A model generated the notes under the pieces. The model had not been told where the DNA came from and searched no databases. It saw only the letters and a list, made by a program, of their open reading frames with translations. Position numbers and translations under genes: made by a program. From NCBI GenBank assembly GCA_019828565.1, contig JAHDYR010000015.1:861996-925995 (forward strand): 64,000 bases of DNA, in the 5' to 3' direction. The first letter of the stretch is position 1. Every line of letters starts with the position of its first letter. The stretch comes from Carpediemonas membranifera. Its lineage: Eukaryota; Fornicata. Shown piece after piece: positions 39,873 through 51,348 of the stretch.

Positions 39873-40575
39873 TGATCCCAGCCTGCCATGGGACGTTTAC
39901 ACTGACGCAAGCGACCGGGGGCTTGGGGCCGTAATCACCCAGGGAGAGGGCGCGAATCGCCGCCTGGTCGCCTTCGTTTCGAAATTATTTAACGCGACGC
40001 AGAGGCGCTGGGCCACCTACGACAAGGAGCTGTACGCAATCCTTCATACCCTCACCCGGCCTGACTTGAGTCCTCTACTCAAGATGGTTAACTCGCTCAC
40101 TATCCACACAGACCACCGGAATATTGTGTACCTCATGCGCCGCTCCCTCGTATCCCCCAAGGTGATGCGCTGGCGGATTGCTTTGCAAGAATTCAATTTC
40201 AACATTGCCCACATATCAGGCGAGCATAATGTGGTCGCCGACGCTCTTCTCACGGCTAGAATCGTCGACTAAGACTGTGAACAGTGCCGAGATCGTACCA
40301 TCGGAGGAGGAGAAGCTGCGCATACTTCAAGATCTGCATGAGGGCGCCAATGGCCACCCCAAGGCAGTACGCCTTACGACTCTTGCGATGGAGGCGGGTC
40401 ATGTTTGGCCCGACGTCTCGGCACTCGCCAAGCGGGTAGTCAAGCAGTGCTTGACATGCCAGAAGTTGCGCGCACACAAGCGAACGCCCCCGGCGAAGAA
40501 CAGCACACACCGGTACACGCCCTTTGAATGCGTCCAAGTCGACACTCTCTCCCTGGGGGCTAGCGGTGAGTACAA
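39873..40575 (+). pseudogene. Gypsy-1 RNase H and integrase zinc-binding domain
   Basis: The frame continues from the RT after LINE-A1. RNase H motifs are 'WDVYTDASDRGLGAVITQGE', 'WATYDKELYAILHTLTRP', 'SLTIHTDHRNIVYLM' and 'GEHNVVADAL'. A frameshift near 40255 replaces the usual ADALSR end. The integrase HHCC zinc domain follows as 'HEGANGHPKAVRLTTLAM' and 'CLTCQKLRAHKRTPPAKNS', then the first catalytic Asp in 'FECVQVDTLSLGASGEYK'. LINE-B is inserted exactly after GEYK; the core resumes at 51331. Confidence 0.8.
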
Positions 40576-41594
40576 AGAAAGAAAGAAATTTAACGTATCC
40601 TGTACACCTGTGTAAATCAGGGAATTACCAGTTTGCACCACCCCATGTCCCCGGGAACGCCTTAGCGTGTTGACTTCCCTTCGTGAGCGAGCCTGATACT
40701 ACGTTGGGGGCGTTAGCACCATCACCGTCAGGGTCCAGCTGGTAAGGCTGGGTAGTCCCTTGCATGTTGACCTATCAACTGGCTGGCCCGATACCCCCAA
40801 AGTCGGGATAACCCAGGTCTTACTCTTGGGGGTCCTTCGGGCCCCCGTTCTGCCTGGCACCCGCAAGGCCTTGCCCTGCACACCCGCCACCGGGGCCTTC
40901 TGCTCGGTTTTCTCCCTACAGGGCTCCTCTCAGGGGATATGTTCTCCATACCATTCGACCCAGTTTGCAATTTTTCAGGCACCCGCCGAAGCGGTTTCGG
41001 GCTTGGCGTTTGCCGTACCACGCAATTGGGCCAGTTATGAAACCCACCGATCATCGCTGGGTAGCTATATGATTCACGGCTGCGTTCGGGCTCTTCCACA
41101 CTTTCCGTTCCGGCATGGATCCCCTCCTCAAGGATTTGTTCCCTATAGGGCTTCTTCCTAGCTTCCGGCTAGTTCCAAGTTTTGGGTGCCGGGCCGTTCG
41201 GCGCAGCTCTGATTTGGTCCAGGTGCCGCCCAGGTGGTATTGTTGCCTTATGGTTACCCTCCTGTTTGGCTGCTGCGCCCCGATACCTCGCACGTACGTG
41301 TATACATGTGCATACGTGCCCCGCCCTATGGCTCTGGGTTATTTCTTATACGTGTGAAGAGTGTGCCGGTTCTGCCGGCTGAATGTTGTCTACGTTCCCA
41401 GTATGGGTGAGCGTTTGTGTGTTAGCGAGATTAGTGTTCGGGGTTGAGTCCCCCTTCCGCGGCTGGGTGCTACCGGGATACGTGGGGCTTGCGTCCCCCG
41501 CTGATCCCAGGAGCGCTCCGCTTCGGTTGAGGCGGGGGGTTGGGTCCCAGTTTGACCCTGGTCCCAGAGGTCATAGGATTCTGGGATGGTGTAC
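40576..41594 (-). other. LINE-B 3' UTR
   Basis: About 1 kb of non-coding DNA carries the same CCTGGGAT...ATCCCGG hairpin as LINE-A (41473-41510) and the TTTCTTTCT end at the left TSD. Short frames here are not conserved. Confidence 0.55.
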
Positions 41595-44277
41595 TTACCC
41601 ATCTTTTCGGAGGTTCAGAAGGGCACGTCTGCCGTTCTGCAGTCCATCTCTGACGGTATGGTCCTCGCTGCGGAGGAGCAAGAGCATTTCCAGGATTGCC
41701 CTTGAGTTGTACCACTCCGCCTCCTGCCCTTGCCTTAGGGCGTGGTACTGTGTGCGTAGATGCGCCTCCGCCAGGATGTCATTCCATCCTTCTGGGCGTT
41801 CTACCGCCTTGCATTGGCAGATGATGTGGCTTTGTGTTCCCAGGGGCTGGTTGTATGCCCATTCTGAGAGGATTTTGGTGGTTTCCGCCGCGGTTCTGGT
41901 GACAGTGTACAGGCGAGTAATGGTGTCACCTTCTGAGTCCAGGGTACATAGGGGGCAACACCGCTTGATCCTGCTCAGGAGGGCCTGGGGCTGGCCGATC
42001 GCGCTCCCAAGTATGGCTCTGCTTCTGCCACTGTTGCTGGGGGAGGGGAGTGTGTTGGATGCAGTCATGATTACTCTCTTGACTTCCCGTCTGGTTATCA
42101 TCTCACCCTTGATCATTCCTGGTTTCTTGGGTCTCTTCCCTTGCTGCATGCTGAGGATGACTTCCGGGGCTAGTACTGTTGCCACCCCTTTGGCCGTTCG
42201 GCTCCCGGTGTGCAGTAGTTCTTCTGCTGTGAGGGTCCAGCCTCCCCTCTTTGCTCTTTCCCTGGCGGGCATCTCCTCCTGTGTGCCCTGGAGGACGCTC
42301 CGTCGCCATTGGTAGAGGCGATGTAAGACCGATCCTCTCTCCGCTGTCGCCCAGTCCAGATTCCCTAGGGGGGTCGGACGGTCCGGGTCGTGCGCAGACT
42401 CATAGAGCCTCACCGCTCTCTGCCCCATATCTGCCTCCCAGCACATCCATCCCATTAGTACACGGGCGGCTCCTCCTCCCCCTGGTCCTGTGCCTGCCAT
42501 TAGGCCGCGCCAGTTGTTCCAGATGGCTCTTCCCCTGGCGCTTGGCCCCAGATCTCGATCCCGAACTCGATCTTGGGCCAGAGGAAGGTTCTGAGGATGG
42601 ATTCCGAGGTGGCGGCCGGGGTGGATCCTTTGGTCCACCCTGCTCTCCTGCCAGGGCTAGGTATTTCCGGGATTGTGACATCTTCATTTTGATGCATGCT
42701 GCCAACGGATTCTTCCCGCTGGCTAGCCAGAGTCCCAGATACCTTGCTGAGTCTGACGCCAGTGTGGGAGTTCCTTGGATGCTGACCGCTGCAGTTACGT
42801 CGGTACTTATCACCACATTTTTGCCTGGGCTGGTCTGGAGTCCATGGGCTTCAATTACCCTGACCACTGCGTCTGTGCCTTCTTCGGCGAGCTGCGGGGT
42901 CTCGGCTGAGATGCTTGTATCATCTACAAACATTGCAATGAGGCAGTTTTTGGGCCTATCGTCCGTTGGAGGGAGGCAGGGGTCCGGGATCTCTCTATGC
43001 CGGAGGTACAGTGCCGCCTGGCTTAGCCAGTTAGCTGTGAAGAGAATGAACAGAGTGGGGGCCACCACACATCCTTGCTTGACCCCCATGTTTGTTCTGG
43101 ACCATGTGCTTGCCCCTCGTACCGAGATGTACGTTTCTGTAAGTGTATTTCGGATGGCCCTCGTCAGTCTTGGGTGTACCCCCATGAGCGTCAACTTGTT
43201 CACCAGCAGGTCCCTTGGGACCGTATCATATGCTTTTGCTATGTCAAGTAGGACGCTGGTACGGTTTCCGGACTGGTGGAGTTGGGCTAGGAGGGCTATG
43301 TGATCCACTACAGTTTTCCCTTTCATGAACCCAACTTGCTCTGGGGATGAACTTCTCCACCGTCGGCCTGAGGCGCCATTTCAGTATCCTCCCGTAGGCT
43401 CTGTATAGGAGGGGGGTGAGGGAGATCGGTCTGTACGAGCTGGGCGTGAGCTTGTCCTTCCCAACCTTGTGGATAGGCGACACCGCTGCATACTTCCATG
43501 TGGTTGGCATGGTCCCGCTGTCGTATACTTTCGCGAGCAGGATTGTGATTGCCTCGTACGCTGACTCGGGGAGGTCCCTCAGACAATCTCCAATAATCCC
43601 GTCCGGGCCTCCGGCCGAGGACTTCCTTATGGACTTGACCGCCGCTGTCACTTCTTCAAGCGATGGCGGATGGTCCTCCATGTCCGTTTCCGGCTCGGTT
43701 TCCCAGGTGGGTTCCCAGGTGGGTTCCTTCCCGGAGCTTACCTTCGCGTACTGCTCCTGGAGGGAGTCTGCAATCTCCCTCTGCCTTGCTAGAATCTTGT
43801 TTCCAGCTTTCCTTCAGCATCACCGGGAGACCGGCGTGCTGCTTCTCGTTCCAGAAGCGGAACACTTGGTTTGCGAGGATCCTTTTTGTCGTTTTGTACC
43901 CATCACGGGATCCAACCTCAACCTGCTCATTCCAGTCCTGTTGGAAGGTCCTCCATGATCTGCTCAGTGCTCCGTTGAGGGACTTTTTGATATCTTTGGC
44001 GGCGGTTTTGCTCCAGGTGGAGGTTTTGGCCAGCCGTTCCCATACCTCACTAGGGATACGTTCCTGGTTTTCTACAGCGAATGGGTGCCTTCTGGAGGTA
44101 GCAAACCCGGTGGACAACCATTTCCTTATGAGAGTCTCCATCTCGTCCACTGGTATTTTGCTGTCTAGTGGTGGCCACTCTTCTAGCTTGGGCCCTGTTC
44201 TCCTGGGTTTGACCAGCCACGTATCGATCCGTGGGATTTCCAGTCTCTTTGATATCTCTGGTTTCCCTGTCGGGTTG
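41595..44277 (-). pseudogene. LINE-B ORF2, linker, reverse transcriptase and zinc knuckle
   Basis: RT blocks on the minus strand are 'SYRPISLTPLLYRAYGRIL', 'VLLDIAKAYDTVPRDLLVN', 'MGVKQGCVVAPTLFILFTA' and the catalytic 'CLIAMFVDDTSIS', then 'ARYLGLWLASGKNPLAACI', which is shared with LINE-A. The C-terminus has the knuckle 'CCPLCTLDSEGD...HIICQC'. Frame changes near 43330, 42600 and 43700 break the ORF. The upstream linker (44150-43656) has 'SLNGALSRSWRTFQQDW'. Protein similarity to LINE-A is clear but far from identical, so these are two families of one clade. Confidence 0.78.
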
Positions 44278-44967
44278 CTATCCCAGGTGAGCTCTATGGC
44301 TTTGTGTGCCGACCCCCCAGTGCCCGATTGTGGTCTTGTCTATTACCCTAACAACCGGGTTTTGGATACCCCCTGTTACCGCTGCATAGTCTATTGTGGA
44401 CGTTCGGGAGTTAGTCCCGTACGTCGGTGCAGTTGGTGCTATTGGGGTGAGGTTCCATCGCTGGAGGGTCATCGCAGTTGCTTGCCTGAGTTTCCCTGGC
44501 CTCCTGTTCCAGTCCCCGATGATGATGATGTCACACCCCTCATAGTTCGCGACGGTTTGCTCTAGCATCCGGTCGAACTCCTCAATCTCGGGTCGCGCAC
44601 ATCCACTATCGGGAGCGTAGATATTGATGACTGCCGTGGCCCTCGATGCTTTGAGGATGCTTACTTGGATTCGTGGGTTCGTCCCGTCGGACACGCCTAC
44701 GTCCCATTCCGCTTTGGAGTGCGGGCTAATCAGTGTGGCCAGTCCCTTTGTGGGTCGCTTGCGCGTTGCCTCTAATGGCTTGACCTCTCCTGCACAGGCG
44801 TACTGGAGATCTACCCAGCAAGGGATGGTGGTATTACCGTACCGCTTGGTTTCCTGGAGGAGGATCGCATCAGTCCTTATCCTCTTGCGGATGGATAAAG
44901 CTATGGATCCGCTGTAATCGTTTGCGCCCGCTAGGTGCCCTTCGCTGTTTAGCGATATTATTCTCAT
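44278..44967 (-). CDS. LINE-B ORF2, APE-type endonuclease domain
   Basis: ATG 44967 begins MRIISLNSEGHLAGANDYSG. Motifs are Asn in 'ISLNSEG', Glu in 'AILLQETKR', 'AVINIYAPDSG', 'IIIIGDWNRRPG', 'SRTSTIDYAAVTGG' and a histidine in 'GTQSHRAHLG'. All catalytic positions expected of an APE-type LINE nuclease are present. The domain parallels LINE-A1 35513-36412 in order and spacing. The frame stops at 44278 and the linker and RT follow in a different frame. Confidence 0.8.
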   Translation of the reverse strand: MRIISLNSEGHLAGANDYSGSIALSIRKRIRTDAILLQETKRYGNTTIPCWVDLQYACAGEVKPLEATRKRPTKGLATLISPHSKAEWDVGVSDGTNPRIQVSILKASRATAVINIYAPDSGCARPEIEEFDRMLEQTVANYEGCDIIIIGDWNRRPGKLRQATAMTLQRWNLTPIAPTAPTYGTNSRTSTIDYAAVTGGIQNPVVRVIDKTTIGHWGVGTQSHRAHLG

Positions 44968-45540
44968 TCAGGTTGTTCTGACATAAACTGCGGGAGTTAC
45001 CCTGCGCGCACTAATCTGCTCTTTGTAGACATTCCCTTTTTGGGCGTACCTTTTGGTGGGTTGCTGAGGCCTCTAACCGAGCAGTCGTTTCCTTTTGGGC
45101 AGGCTTGTGCCTGTATTCCCTTAGTTCCCGGCCTAGGGCATACCATTCCCTTTCACAGTCGGGGCCTCACGATGCTTGTCGGCATTGCTGCCGGTCTCCG
45201 CTTAGCTTCCTTCCTCGCCGCATGGCAGGACCATTACCTAACGAGCTTAGGTGGGAGCGACAGTGGTTGTTGCCCCTCCCAAGGCTGGAGTTACAGCCTG
45301 CCGGACAGGCAGGGCTCTTTTTACCTTTTGGTAACCCTGCCCCCGGCCCTGTGGGGGCACAGGGGTTTGTTGAAAAAGAATGTGTTGCATTTTTTGCTCC
45401 CGCCGGAATGGTTCGCCGGTGTCCATTTGGACTTTAAGGCCCTACTAGTCACAGCCTGGCCATACATGCTGGTTCATATATACACTTTTAGCTCAGACTT
45501 ATATCACACTACCCTCTGCACCTCTTACTTATGATTGTTT
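44968..45540 (-). promoter_or_regulatory. LINE-B inter-ORF structured spacer
   Basis: On the minus strand it contains GGCTGTAACTCCAGCC (45282-45299) next to a GGGAGGGG...CTCCCACC stem (about 45250-45280). This is the same hairpin pair as in LINE-A1 with base changes on both arms. It lies directly upstream of the endonuclease ATG. Confidence 0.4.
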
Positions 45541-48500
45541 CTACTCTCCTTCCTTCTCCTCGCCTCTCTTCCTTCTCAGGTCAGACCTGAAGTTATCCAT
45601 CTTGGCTGCTAGGGTGAAGCTGAGGGCTTCGTTGGTTGCCGAGAGTCGGGCCGCGCGGCTGAGTAAGTCCTCGTTCTCTTCGGTTAGAGACGAGCACTTC
45701 TCCGTTGTCTCCCTGAGGTCCTTCCGCATCTCGTCCAACGCAGCTTGGGCTGCTCTCCGGGCTTCCCGTTCTTCCTCCAGCTCCTGGCTTTTTGGCCTTG
45801 AGCTCGTTGATGGTTCTGGCTGCAGCTTCTTCCAGCTGTTGTCTGACCTCTGCTTCTCGCCGGGCCATGGCTTGGTCCAGCAGGGCCGCTATGCCTCTGC
45901 CCAGGTCGGTGTCCTCCTGTCGTGCTCTTTTTGGGCTGCAGGTCCTCTTGGTCCACCTGTCTGACCTGGCGGGTCTTGGCTGATGGGTTGGGGGGTATGG
46001 GGGGGGCACAGCTCTTAGTTGGAGGGGGCCCGGGCTCTGTTCGCTCTGTCCTGCTACTTTGCGGTTGTTCAGTGACAATTTGCCCGCGTGGAGGGCCATA
46101 TAGGCCCCCTATGCCGCCATTCGGCAGGTAGACCTCCGTCCTCCTGTGGAGCATCTTGGCGAGTTCAGTAGCCCTTCGTCTCACCTTTGTTCGAAGCGCC
46201 TGCTTCCTCTCGGTCCTCAGTCTGTTCTTGGCGTTAGTGCTGGCGCCTTCCGGGAAAACACAGTTCAGCGTGTCCCATGGCTTCCCCCTTTTGGGTGTTC
46301 CACGCCTGAGCCCGCCAGGGCGAGTTTGCCTATCCAGGAGGCGCTCCTCAAGGTGCCCACTCGCCTCTTCCCTCTTTCTGCTGGTTCATCCGTGACACCC
46401 CAGTCCCGGGGGAGGAACGAGGGGAGGAAGTTGATGGAGCCTGTCTCCGGGTCGACACACATGTTGGCCAGGAGTTCTCGATCGTCGGCTGGGACCTCCG
46501 TGAAGTAGTTGAAGATCTTCTTCCTGGCTTCTCTGCCCATGTGGCCTCCAGCTATGTCGAATTTGTGGACGGGCATCAAAGACGCCGCTTGGGATAGGGT
46601 CATCGTTTTGGTGTCGCTGACGTCTAGAGTAAGCATCTTTTTCCGCGTCTATTTCCGTGGGCTCCCCCCTCAGGTTCGCCCAAGGGAAACCGTCTTGGAC
46701 AGCGCGGCGGCGCCCGTTCCACTCCGAGTGGATTTCCAGGAGGATGGGTCGCGCTAGTTCGCCTACTCTCGCGAGCGATTCTGGGTTTCCGATGATCACG
46801 GCTGTTCCTTCCAGGGCTCTGGTGATACCCTTTCCGGAGCTGAAATCGTTTTCCTCCCAGTTGGTCATGATAATCTGGCCCCGTTTGGGGTTCTTGGTGC
46901 CAAAGAGGTTGACTTGTTGGGACAATGGGGTTAGGCGACCGGCCGCCACGGTGCCGAGGCCGTGTCTGGCGTTGACTTTGGTCGCCAGGTCCTTGTATTC
47001 ATCATGGTACGGCGACTCCCCTGCCCATGAGCATGCTTCCTAGGGCTGTGAGGTGGGCTTCTACCTGCCCCCAGTCCCAGCCTGGGTTGTCTCTCATCCA
47101 GAACGCTGTTGCTAGTCTGGCGTAGAATATGGAGACATCTGCTAGGGCGCAGTGGCAGTGGTGGGGTGCGTGCTTGTGATAGGGGCACACCAATTTTGCC
47201 TCCGGGCGCTGTTGGTACCTTCTGGTCCAGGTCCGGCCCAGTTCGGACTGGGGTCGGGAGGGGAGGCCGGTGAGGCTCTTCTCCCCACTATTGGGGTAGA
47301 ACCAGGTCAGCGTGTCGAGGATGTTGGGGAAGATCGTGTTGAGGTCCGTTTCATCCATGAGGCGTAAGCTTAGCCAGGTGCGGAGGTTCCCGTCTGGGAC
47401 GAACTTCTCACTGGTCAGGATGCTTCTCTCAGCCTCGACTCCCTTAGCCACGATGTGGACGTGGGTCTTCTGTGGCCCCGAGTCGTCTTCCAGTCTCTTC
47501 AGCTCTGTAGCCATCTCGGTGCACCATCGCTTGGCGTGGGGGAAGTCTGCTTCGTATCCCTTGGGGGCTTTGCCCGTGGTGACGTCGACAAACGTAGCTG
47601 GTGGGCAGCCATGGATGTAGTGCGTGGCCCACAGACATTGGTCCAGGGCATCCACTGTGATGTCTTCCCCAAGCATCCCGTGCATGTAGTAGAGGATTTG
47701 CTCGTTAGCTGGGTCGAAAATCAGTGCCGCCCCTTCGCAAATGATGGCCTCGTCTCCTTGGTTGGATCTGGCTCTTCCTTCCTCAAAGTCCACCATAGCG
47801 ATCAACTGCCTGGTGGTGTTGGCTCGTTGGGTGATATTGGAACGAGGCGGGCTAGCTCCCATGCTGGGCCCGCATGTGCCCTTGTTTGGCGTGGTGGGTG
47901 TGTCATCAGGGCCGGAAGTCCTGCTGCCGCTCGGGCCCAGGGGGTTTCTTCTTCGTTAGTACCCAGGGCTCCATGAGATGCCCCATCCCGTACGGGCTCT
48001 ATAACTTGGGTCTGCCCCGTTGTGAGCCAGTAGTTAGTGATGTTGCGCGTCAGAAAGGAGGCAGACACCAGTTCGCGGGCAATCCTCGCGGGTGGGGGCC
48101 AGAGACGCCTGGTCTTATCCCATGCCGACCAGAGTTCGGGGAAGCCGGGGACTGACCACCGTTGGATGAGGTCTCTGACCTCCTCCCTCAGGTCTGCCTC
48201 TGCTGCCGAAGGCTCTTCTTCCAGGGGTGGGGGTGGGAAGACTGGCCTCATCACACCATCGGTTCTGCTGTAGATGAGGATCTCCTCGACGGGGCCCTGG
48301 GTCCAGATCTGGATGGGCGTGCCGTCTGGTCTGCGGGAAACCTCCCTCCGGGGGGTGAGGGGCGTGGTAGCCTTGCCCTTTGGCTAGTTCCCGGCCTAGG
48401 TCGGCCCAGAGCTTCTTGTTTTCGCGTCCTAGTGAGGGGAGCCCTCTGGCTGCAGCTCCCGCGGAGATGGCGTGTCCGGCGGCATGGAGGAGCCACATTG

Positions 48501-49393
48501 CAGCCTCCATCCCGTACTTGGTCTGGATGCCGTTGCCTGAGATCGAAGAATGTCCTGCAGCTTGCAGCGATGTTGCCACGAGCTCTAGGAGGAGCGTCCT
48601 TGCGACCTTTCCCGTTCGGGCAGTGAAGTCCGTTGCGTCATCTCTGGTGAAGACCATGGCAACGTCCCTTGTGGGAATAGCCGCATCTGCTGAGGCTCTG
48701 ATGCAGTCCCATTCGTCCGGTGTGGCCAGTTGCTTGCCCAGTGGCGTTAACGACTCCTTGATCCCATTTGGGGTGGTGTTTGCGCAATCCAAGGCGTCTG
48801 GGACGCTTTGGGAGCTGTTCGAGGTCATTGTGTGGCGTGGTCTCGAAAAGTCCCGGTTATGGATTCGGCCGAGATCAAGGCCCTCCTCCACGGGGAGAAG
48901 TGATGGGGTGTGTTGCTCACTAGCTGGTGCCGTCTGGCTCGTCCGGTGGGGATGTGCTACGTACTTGGAGTAGTCCGCCTGGACTCTGGGGGTAGAACAC
49001 AAATTTGGGGGACCCTGGGCGAAGCCGGCTTAGTGTCTCCGCCTGCTCTAGGTCCAGCCGGTTCCCTTCAATGAATAGCCAGTATGGCTGTTGGGCGGCT
49101 TTTGTGTACCGTCTCAGGAGGGGAAGTGATGCAAACAGCTTCTTGGCCCGGCTTTTCCGGAGCTCCCCTGGGCCTTCCTTTGCTGTAAAGCTTCCCTGTT
49201 CTGGGTCTACAATCTTGTCGTATCCTATCGCGTTGCCGAGCTGGATAATGGACGTATTTGCTTTTTCCCCTCTGGTTTTCCTGAGATCCCTTCTGGGTGC
49301 AGCCTTAAGGGCGAATAAGCCATAAATCATGCTTTCTTCCCTATCTGGCATGTCCCTGTTGGGATATTCCCCTGTTTCCATTTGGAGTGGCAA
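45541..49393 (-). pseudogene. LINE-B ORF1 region, multiple frames
   Basis: A series of overlapping minus-strand frames reads as one damaged protein: 'IIQLGNAIGYDKIVDPEQGS' (49.2 kb), 'LGKQLATPDEWDCIRASADA' (48.7 kb), 'FLTRNITNYWLTTGQ' (48.1 kb), 'HVHIVAKGVEAERSILTSEK' (47.4 kb), 'SFLPRDWGVTDEPAERGKR' (46.4 kb) and a coiled coil near 45.7 kb ('ETTEKCSSLTEENEDLLSR'). 'SFLPRDWGV' matches LINE-A1 ORF1 'SFIPRDWG'. At about 3.8 kb this would be unusually long for a LINE ORF1; it may be two proteins. At least six frame changes are needed. Confidence 0.5.
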
Positions 49394-50305
49394 AAGGCGG
49401 GAAGTGCACTTTTGCCAGCTTCTTGGAGGGGCTTGAGGAGGTTTGGTGGAGGTTCCAAGGGGCGCCAGCCAGCGATGTCCTGGTCTTGTATGGCTCCTTT
49501 CCCTTCCTCAGGGCGGATGGTTCAGGGGCGAGGTATGCGAGGTTTGTTGCGGACCTTGTTTCCACACAAAACATGTCTGGCGAAAACCCAAAAGGGAACC
49601 TTATTGCAGGGACAGGGAGCATCACCCCACACGGGGCTGCTGTCCCTTATTCCCCATGCGTCCGTTCCATCTCTCCTTCCACCTTCACGCCTCCTCCTGG
49701 CCATTCGGCCGGCGCCTCCGCTGCCCAGCGGTCCCCAGAGGGGGAGGTGCATTACCAGGGGTTATGCACTCCGATCCCTATCGAGTCCTTGGCCCGAGTA
49801 CGGCCTGGACTCCGATTTCGGGGGCGCCGCCTCTTTCCCCGGGAAGCAGGGCCCTCTTCGCACTCCGACGGGGGATCCCATATTCCCCTCCGGGCCCCAG
49901 GGTAGTCCCTTGCCTTGTGGCGGCAGGGGCTTCACCGCTCCTTCTCGGGAGTCCCCGACTCCTGGCCCGGCGACTCCTCGGGGTTGGGAGGCGCATTTCC
50001 TGCGGACCATAGCTGACGATTTTGCCCAGGTGGACGTCCTGGCCAGCCGGTGGCGGGAGCGTGCCGCTGCTTTTTCCTACCTGGCTCAGAATTACCGTGA
50101 CGAGGACCTGAGTCCCCACGAGTCTAAGTCGGCTCGGGGTTTCGACGCTGAGCTGAGGGGCCAAATGCGGGTCTATAAGCGCCTTCGTGCTCGCATAGAC
50201 GCCCGGCTGCACCAGCTGGTTGCCATTCACGCCCCTCGTCCTGTATCTTGTGGTCGCAGCCCGGTTGTTTCCTTCCTGGGTCGCGTCACTCCCAAGAGGT
50301 TGTGA
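49387..50305 (+). CDS. Oppositely oriented ORF inside the LINE-B insertion
   Basis: Two overlapping plus-strand frames look protein-like: 'CTFASFLEGLEEVWWRFQGA' with 'DVLVLYGSFPFLRADGSGAR' (49387-49905), then, after a proline/serine-rich stretch and one frame change, 'TIADDFAQVDVLASRWRERA' and 'GFDAELRGQMRVYKRLRARI' to TGA near 50305. There is no ATG start. The second block loosely resembles the sense-oriented 5' ORF of LINE-A1 ('DFSKVETLRSWMDKDQQAWP'). If homologous, this piece is inverted relative to LINE-B ORF2, as produced by twin priming, or it belongs to another inserted LINE. A minus-strand frame is also open here, so coding strand is uncertain. Confidence 0.35.
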
Positions 50306-51330
50306 GTCCTGGTAAACACCGTGATGGTTTATGCCTTTTGGCTTCGGCTGGGCGTTTCTTGTGGGGCTGTGGACGGGGCCCTCAGCGCTCCCGGTCTGTT
50401 GTCCGGTATGGCTGGTGTACTGGGGGCCTGTTGTGGTGGCCCTGTTGCCTATGCCGGCGGCGGGCGGCGATCCCGGCTCTCGTGGCGATGACGTCCACAA
50501 GCCCGGTCTTGGGCGGCATGAGAGCACGGGCGCCGGAGTAGTGTGGCCCAGTGGCCTCCCAGTGAGAGCCTATTGGCCGCCGGTCCCGGTGCTCTCGGGT
50601 TACTTTTGCCATATGGCCCCAGTTAAGTTGTCTGAGGCAATCGTGTCGCAGTGCCTCTGGGGCCTACTGCGGGTACCGGTTACGGTAGGGGTTTCAATCA
50701 TAAAGGTGGCGCAGTACGCTTGTTCGCGTTGATTTCCCTTGTGGGTTTGTGCGAGGAGCGTTTAGTTGCGTCTGGTCCCCTTGTGGGTCCCAGGAGCATG
50801 GGCGGTAGGTTTTGTTTGTTGTTAGAGTACTGTGTATTCTGTCAACGCTTTCCTACCGAGGCTAACTTATTCCCTTTTGGGTGGTTTTTGCCTCTGTGCA
50901 TTTTTTGGGCACACGAGGACGATCATCTGTTGCTCGACATAGCTTGGCGCACGGCGAGGTATACAGGGCAGGGGAGTGGGCTCCAGGTGAGGTGCGCACC
51001 ACCTCACCTGGAGCAGCCAGTTGTCCTCTGCCGGCCCGCTCTGGCGCTAACCTGCTTCGCAACGGGCGATCTCCTCCGGGGAGCAATTTGCTTCCCCAAT
51101 GTGCCCTATGGCTAGTGGGTTAGGAGAATACTTCCCATTTCTGCTCTCGTGCCCCAGAGCAGACGAACTCTTGGTCCTGAAATTACCATTTGGTGGATGC
51201 TGGCGCCGCGGGGCACCGTCGCTCGCTTCGAGCTCGAATGGCTTTCAATGAGATCCGATAAATCCCGATTGCCAGCTTTTGGCCTTTTTCCGGTTGGTTT
51301 CGTCAACTTCCCATACCGGACATTTCAACT
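50306..51330. other. Right end of the LINE-B insertion, non-coding
   Basis: About 1 kb without a convincing ORF contains a perfect 14-bp inverted repeat with a 5-nt loop at 50981-51013 and several 'CCCTTTTGGG'-like strings also seen elsewhere in LINE-B. It is probably 5' UTR/promoter or inverted LINE sequence. Confidence 0.4.
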
Positions 51331-51348
51331 GGCTAGCGGTGAGTACAA

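Larger units (their letters stand above)
40576..51330 (-). mobile_element. LINE-B, second APE-endonuclease LINE family (10.8 kb insertion)
   Basis: It is bounded by an 18-bp TSD, GGCTAGCGGTGAGTACAA (40558-40575 and 51331-51348), inside the Gypsy-1 integrase. Minus-strand ORF2 (44967-41595) encodes endonuclease and RT. ORF1 sequence spans roughly 49393-45541 with many frame changes. The 3' end on the minus strand is AAATTTCTTTCTTTCT, matching LINE-A. The right 1.9 kb contains an oppositely oriented ORF, so the insertion may be 5'-inverted or composite. Confidence 0.82.
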
